Made by a program: the position numbers and the translations under genes. Below are positions 6,127-8,180 of a DNA stretch of 8,180 nucleotides, in pieces (positions within the stretch are counted from its first letter, which is position 1; the number at the start of each line of letters is the position of its first letter). Source of the DNA: JBNLBT01 sp050303435 (lineage in GTDB: Bacteria; Pseudomonadota; Gammaproteobacteria; Xanthomonadales; Marinicellaceae); the NCBI GenBank assembly GCA_050303435.1, contig JBNLBT010000135.1, positions 1 to 8,180 of the forward strand, read 5' to 3'. A model generated the notes under the pieces. It did no database searches. It saw only the letters and a program-made list of their open reading frames with translations, and was not told the DNA's origin.

Positions 6127-6822
6127 TTATTTCTGGGGCTTTAGATGATGGCATCTTGTTCTGTATGTCAGCAATATTGAAATGAACAACACCATTGATG
6201 ACCACCATGCATTGATTGGTACAACCACGGGCGGGATGCCGAAGACCACTTCCACTGAATTGTTGTCATCAATGGTGTCTGTGTCGGTGCTGTGTGTAGA
6301 AACCTGCCATGAGACAATCTTTTCGCCCGATTGGATGCCCACTCGATACAAGCCTGAACAAGAAACAGTTTCATTCGGTGAAATCGGCGGAAAGGTGATG
6401 AAATAAACAAAACTCAACAATCCACCTGGGGGTGGATCTATGACGATGGTGCCGATAAAGCAATCCTGCGCGATGTTGGGGTTCGTTTGCATGACGATTT
6501 CCAAGTCATTCAATTCAGTGAGGTAAATTTTCGAAGTGGACACATTGTTCGGCCGCGCTGAAATCGCCTTTGCGCCCGCAACATCGGGTCCATTGTTTGT
6601 GACCAAGACAGTAAACTCACCGATTTCATTGAACACTACGCCATCCGCAATGTCCTCGCTGATGAATTCAATGTGCAAATCGGCGGTGCCGGCAAATGCC
6701 ATGGCCACCTGAAAAAACATCAGAAAGACAACAGCCATTGACTTGCTGCGCAATACCCACTTTGGATGACTGACTGGGTTTGACGTGCAGCCACGGGCTG
6801 TTCTGAGTCTCAGGTCAGGCAT
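6127..6822 (-). CDS. Exported DUF11-like protein, third (most diverged) paralogue, with IPTL-CTERM-like tail
   Basis: This is the last of three tandem paralogues. Residues 25-44 form the signal peptide (RSKS, a hydrophobic core, then AFA before GTADL). The 28 residues before Met29 make an unusually long n-region. Starting at Met29 would remove the positive charges, so the ATG at 6822 is kept, though a TTG at Leu24 is possible. The mature part has EIGEFTVLVTNNGPDVAG (66-83), a DUF11-like strand pattern, and two cysteines at 121 and 155, probably a disulfide. It ends with FGIPPVVVPIN (194-204), a hydrophobic segment (about 205-220) and a basic tail (RTR). That motif-membrane-basic order is the shape of a C-terminal sorting signal. 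The start overlaps the upstream gene by 8 nt, so translation is probably coupled. No ligand or enzyme activity can be inferred. It is strongly diverged from its two sisters apart from the C-terminal motif. Confidence 0.8.
   Translation of the reverse strand: MPDLRLRTARGCTSNPVSHPKWVLRSKSMAVVFLMFFQVAMAFAGTADLHIEFISEDIADGVVFNEIGEFTVLVTNNGPDVAGAKAISARPNNVSTSKIYLTELNDLEIVMQTNPNIAQDCFIGTIVIDPPPGGLLSFVYFITFPPISPNETVSCSGLYRVGIQSGEKIVSWQVSTHSTDTDTIDDNNSVEVVFGIPPVVVPINAWWSSMVLFISILLTYRTRCHHLKPQK
6211..6251 (-). repeat. 41-bp repeat (copy 1) encoding the VVFGIPPVVVPIN segment
   Basis: These 41 bp match 6887-6927 with two mismatches counted by eye, although the two genes around them are much more diverged. 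They encode the conserved segment just before the hydrophobic tail. The third gene has a looser version near 7517-7555. Confidence 0.6.
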
Positions 6823-7423
6823 GCCGGATTCTCATGAATGCGGTCAGCAGCAACAAAGGAAACAGACTGAGCAACAGCGCCAAAGAATTGATTGGCACAA
6901 CCACGGGCGGGATGCCAAAGACCACTTTGATTTCGTTGTTGGACGAATCGGGGTCGGTGTCGTTGACGTCGCCGCGCAATCTGAAATTGGTGGATCGTTC
7001 TCCTTGATCGAAACCGATTAAGAACAAGCCATGGCAAGTCAGGGTGCTGTTGGCCTGAATTTCAGGGAAATATATTGGCTGGCCATACAATACCGGATTG
7101 CCAGGTATCGGATCAATCACGATCAGTCCAACGCCACAGGGTTGAGACGTGCTGTTGTCTCCTGCAAGGTACACATCCAGCAAGCCGTGTTCATTGACTG
7201 CTTGTGGGGGTGTGAAGACTGCAGTGGGAAAACGGCCAATGTTGTGAGAACCGGCATCGTCCGGGCCCAGGTTGGTGACGGTGAGGGTGAATTCGCCGAT
7301 TTCACCGAATTGCACACCTTCGCTGACGTCGATGTCCAATTGCAAGGCCAGATCGGCGGTGGCGTGATCGGCCAGTGCGAGCCATGGTGCGAACAGCAAG
7401 GGCAGCAGTTTGAATGCTTTCAT
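6815..7423 (-). CDS. Exported DUF11-like protein, second paralogue, with IPTL-CTERM-like tail
   Basis: The 202-aa product has a clean signal peptide (residues 1-18, MKAFK, hydrophobic core, ALA before DHATADL). The mature domain carries EIGEFTLTVTNLGPDDAG (41-58), which fits the DUF11 pattern of an Ig-like beta domain. Cys96 and Cys130 are 34 residues apart, as in both sisters, and probably form a disulfide in the periplasm. The C-terminus is FGIPPVVVPIN (169-179), a leucine-rich membrane segment (about 180-196) and a short basic tail (RIRHA). It resembles IPTL-CTERM tails in order and spacing but lacks the usual Thr-Leu and Trp-Gly residues. The ATG at 7423 has GGAG 8 nt before it and overlaps the upstream stop as ATGA. 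The gene is cotranscribed with both neighbours and is the most regular of the three. A structural or surface role is a guess. Confidence 0.85.
   Translation of the reverse strand: MKAFKLLPLLFAPWLALADHATADLALQLDIDVSEGVQFGEIGEFTLTVTNLGPDDAGSHNIGRFPTAVFTPPQAVNEHGLLDVYLAGDNSTSQPCGVGLIVIDPIPGNPVLYGQPIYFPEIQANSTLTCHGLFLIGFDQGERSTNFRLRGDVNDTDPDSSNNEIKVVFGIPPVVVPINSLALLLSLFPLLLLTAFMRIRHA
6887..6927 (-). repeat. 41-bp repeat (copy 2) encoding the VVFGIPPVVVPIN segment
   Basis: This is the partner of 6211-6251 (two mismatches), 676 bp away in the same orientation. It could allow recombination between the second and third genes. Confidence 0.6.
7242..7379 (-). repeat. 138-bp direct repeat (copy 1) in the 5' half of the second paralogue
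   Basis: Aligned by eye to 7871-8008 at a constant offset of 629 bp, this stretch has about five mismatches and no gap. It encodes the end of the signal peptide through the NLGPDDAGSHN segment. Similarity drops sharply on the downstream side, where the encoded proteins differ at many positions. Confidence 0.75.
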
Positions 7424-8082
7424 CGATTCACTCCGATGGATTGATTCATCCGGCTCAACTTCATTTTTGCAAACAACAACAGCAGCATGGCAATGCCAAT
7501 CTGCACAGCAACTCCATTGATGGACACTACAACAGGCGGAATGCCAAAGACCACATCAATTTGGTTGTTGGATGGATCGGGGTCGATGTCGTTGACGTCG
7601 CCGCGCAATCTGAAGTTAAAAGTACGTTCTCCTTCATCAAAACCGATGAAGAACAATCCATCGCATGTGAGAATTTCGTTGGCTGATATTTCGGGGAAGT
7701 TGATTGCATGGACATACAATGCCGGGTTGCCGGGTAAGGGATCGATGATAATGAGGCCCACGGCACAGGGTTGGGGCGAATCGTTGTTTCCTGAAATGTA
7801 CACGTCGAGCAATTGGTTATCATTCAGCGCTTGTCGGCTTGTTAGTACAGTTGTTGGAAATAGGCCCACATTGTGAGAACCGGCGTCGTCCGGGCCCAGG
7901 TTGGTGACGGTGAGGGTGAATTCACCGATTTCACCGAATTGCACGCCTGCGCTGACGTCGATGTCCAATTGCAAGGCCAGATCGGCGGTGGCGTGATCGG
8001 CCAGCGCGCAAACGGGCAAGGCGAGCAACAGGGTCAACAGGCGGTGTGTGTGCTTGATGTTCATTGGTTTGAGTTTCATCAT
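7420..8082 (-). CDS. Exported DUF11-like protein, first paralogue of the cluster, with variant C-terminal tail
   Basis: The 220-aa product has a signal peptide ending at about residue 28 (HRLLTLLLALPVCALA before DHATADL). The mature domain shares EIGEFTLTVTNLGPDDAG with the second paralogue, and Cys106 and Cys140 keep the 34-residue spacing. The tail differs: FGIPPVVVSIN (179-189) has Ser in place of Pro in the core motif, the membrane segment is about 190-206, and the basic end is longer (KMKLSR and about ten more residues). If the motif is a processing site, this copy may be processed poorly. Starts are possible at 8082, 8079 and 8064; none has a good ribosome site, so 8082 is a default. 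The bases TGCTATGAT over the start resemble an extended -10 (8086-8078), which would favour the 8064 ATG. No upstream gene is visible in the last 98 bp, so this is probably the first gene of the set. Confidence 0.83.
   Translation of the reverse strand: MMKLKPMNIKHTHRLLTLLLALPVCALADHATADLALQLDIDVSAGVQFGEIGEFTLTVTNLGPDDAGSHNVGLFPTTVLTSRQALNDNQLLDVYISGNNDSPQPCAVGLIIIDPLPGNPALYVHAINFPEISANEILTCDGLFFIGFDEGERTFNFRLRGDVNDIDPDPSNNQIDVVFGIPPVVVSINGVAVQIGIAMLLLLFAKMKLSRMNQSIGVNR
7871..8008 (-). repeat. 138-bp direct repeat (copy 2) in the 5' half of the first paralogue
   Basis: This is the partner of 7242-7379, with about five mismatches. The near identity, including many third codon positions, indicates recent duplication or gene conversion between the two adjacent genes. 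Confidence 0.75.
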
Positions 8083-8180
8083 AGCAAATGGCGCTGTGGG
8101 GCGTGTTAAGTGGATGTGAATTTTGGGATTGTGGGGGTTGAATGTGCCCCGCGCTGGATTTGTTGCCCTGTTTTGTACCC

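Noticed and set aside
5887..6144. Plus-strand open frame of 85 codons in the gap between the antitoxin and the paralogue cluster
   Set aside because: No ribosome site, unnatural composition, and it begins inside the candidate toxin-antitoxin promoter. No recognisable domain.
7242..8008. The two 138-bp repeats as part of a mobile element
   Set aside because: They lie at matching positions inside two homologous coding genes, with no terminal inverted repeats or transposase nearby.
8083..8180. TTAACA near the right edge as a -35 for the first paralogue
   Set aside because: The spacing to the TATGAT hexamer is 20 bp, too long for a normal sigma-70 promoter. Only the extended -10 possibility is kept in the gene entry.

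Overview
The window looks like chromosomal DNA of a Gram-negative proteobacterium, most likely a gammaproteobacterium. The grounds are clear Shine-Dalgarno sites, mid-50s GC judged by eye, a LysR-divergent azoR/pirin/SDR cluster, a TacAT-type toxin-antitoxin pair, and exported proteins whose C-terminal tail resembles the IPTL-CTERM sorting signal. Small exported DUF11-like proteins of this sort recall marine gammaproteobacteria such as Marinicella or Wenzhouxiangella. That placement is an impression and was not tested. No tRNA, rRNA, CRISPR array or insertion sequence was seen.

Left part (1-1716). An exported, helix-rich protein of unknown function runs off the left edge on the minus strand. 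Diverging from it across 271 bp is another exported protein of unknown function (988-1587, +). The gap between them holds a candidate extended -10 promoter, a hairpin abutting the first gene's ribosome site, and an 11-bp inverted repeat. A strong stem-loop (1665-1701) separates the second gene from the next, convergent one.

Middle part (1717-4863). Three minus-strand genes encode an azoreductase-type FMN quinone reductase (azoR), a pirin-family cupin and a classical short-chain dehydrogenase. They are transcribed away from a LysR-type regulator of the CrgA-like group. The shared 122-bp gap holds a good candidate sigma-70 promoter for azoR and a dyad at a typical LysR distance. The likely job is redox defence against quinones or other electrophiles, switched by the LysR protein. 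This is inferred from families and layout.

Right part (5054-8180). A DUF1778 ribbon-helix-helix antitoxin and a GNAT acetyltransferase toxin overlap by 4 bp on the minus strand, with a candidate promoter and operator. After a 276-bp gap come three tandem minus-strand paralogues with overlapping ends (4 and 8 bp). Each has a signal peptide, a DUF11-like beta domain with two cysteines 34 residues apart, an FGIPPVVVxIN motif, one hydrophobic segment and a basic tail. This triplicated cassette, with what looks like an unusual C-terminal sorting signal, is the least familiar part of the window. Its two upstream copies share an almost identical 5' half, which points to recent duplication or gene conversion.
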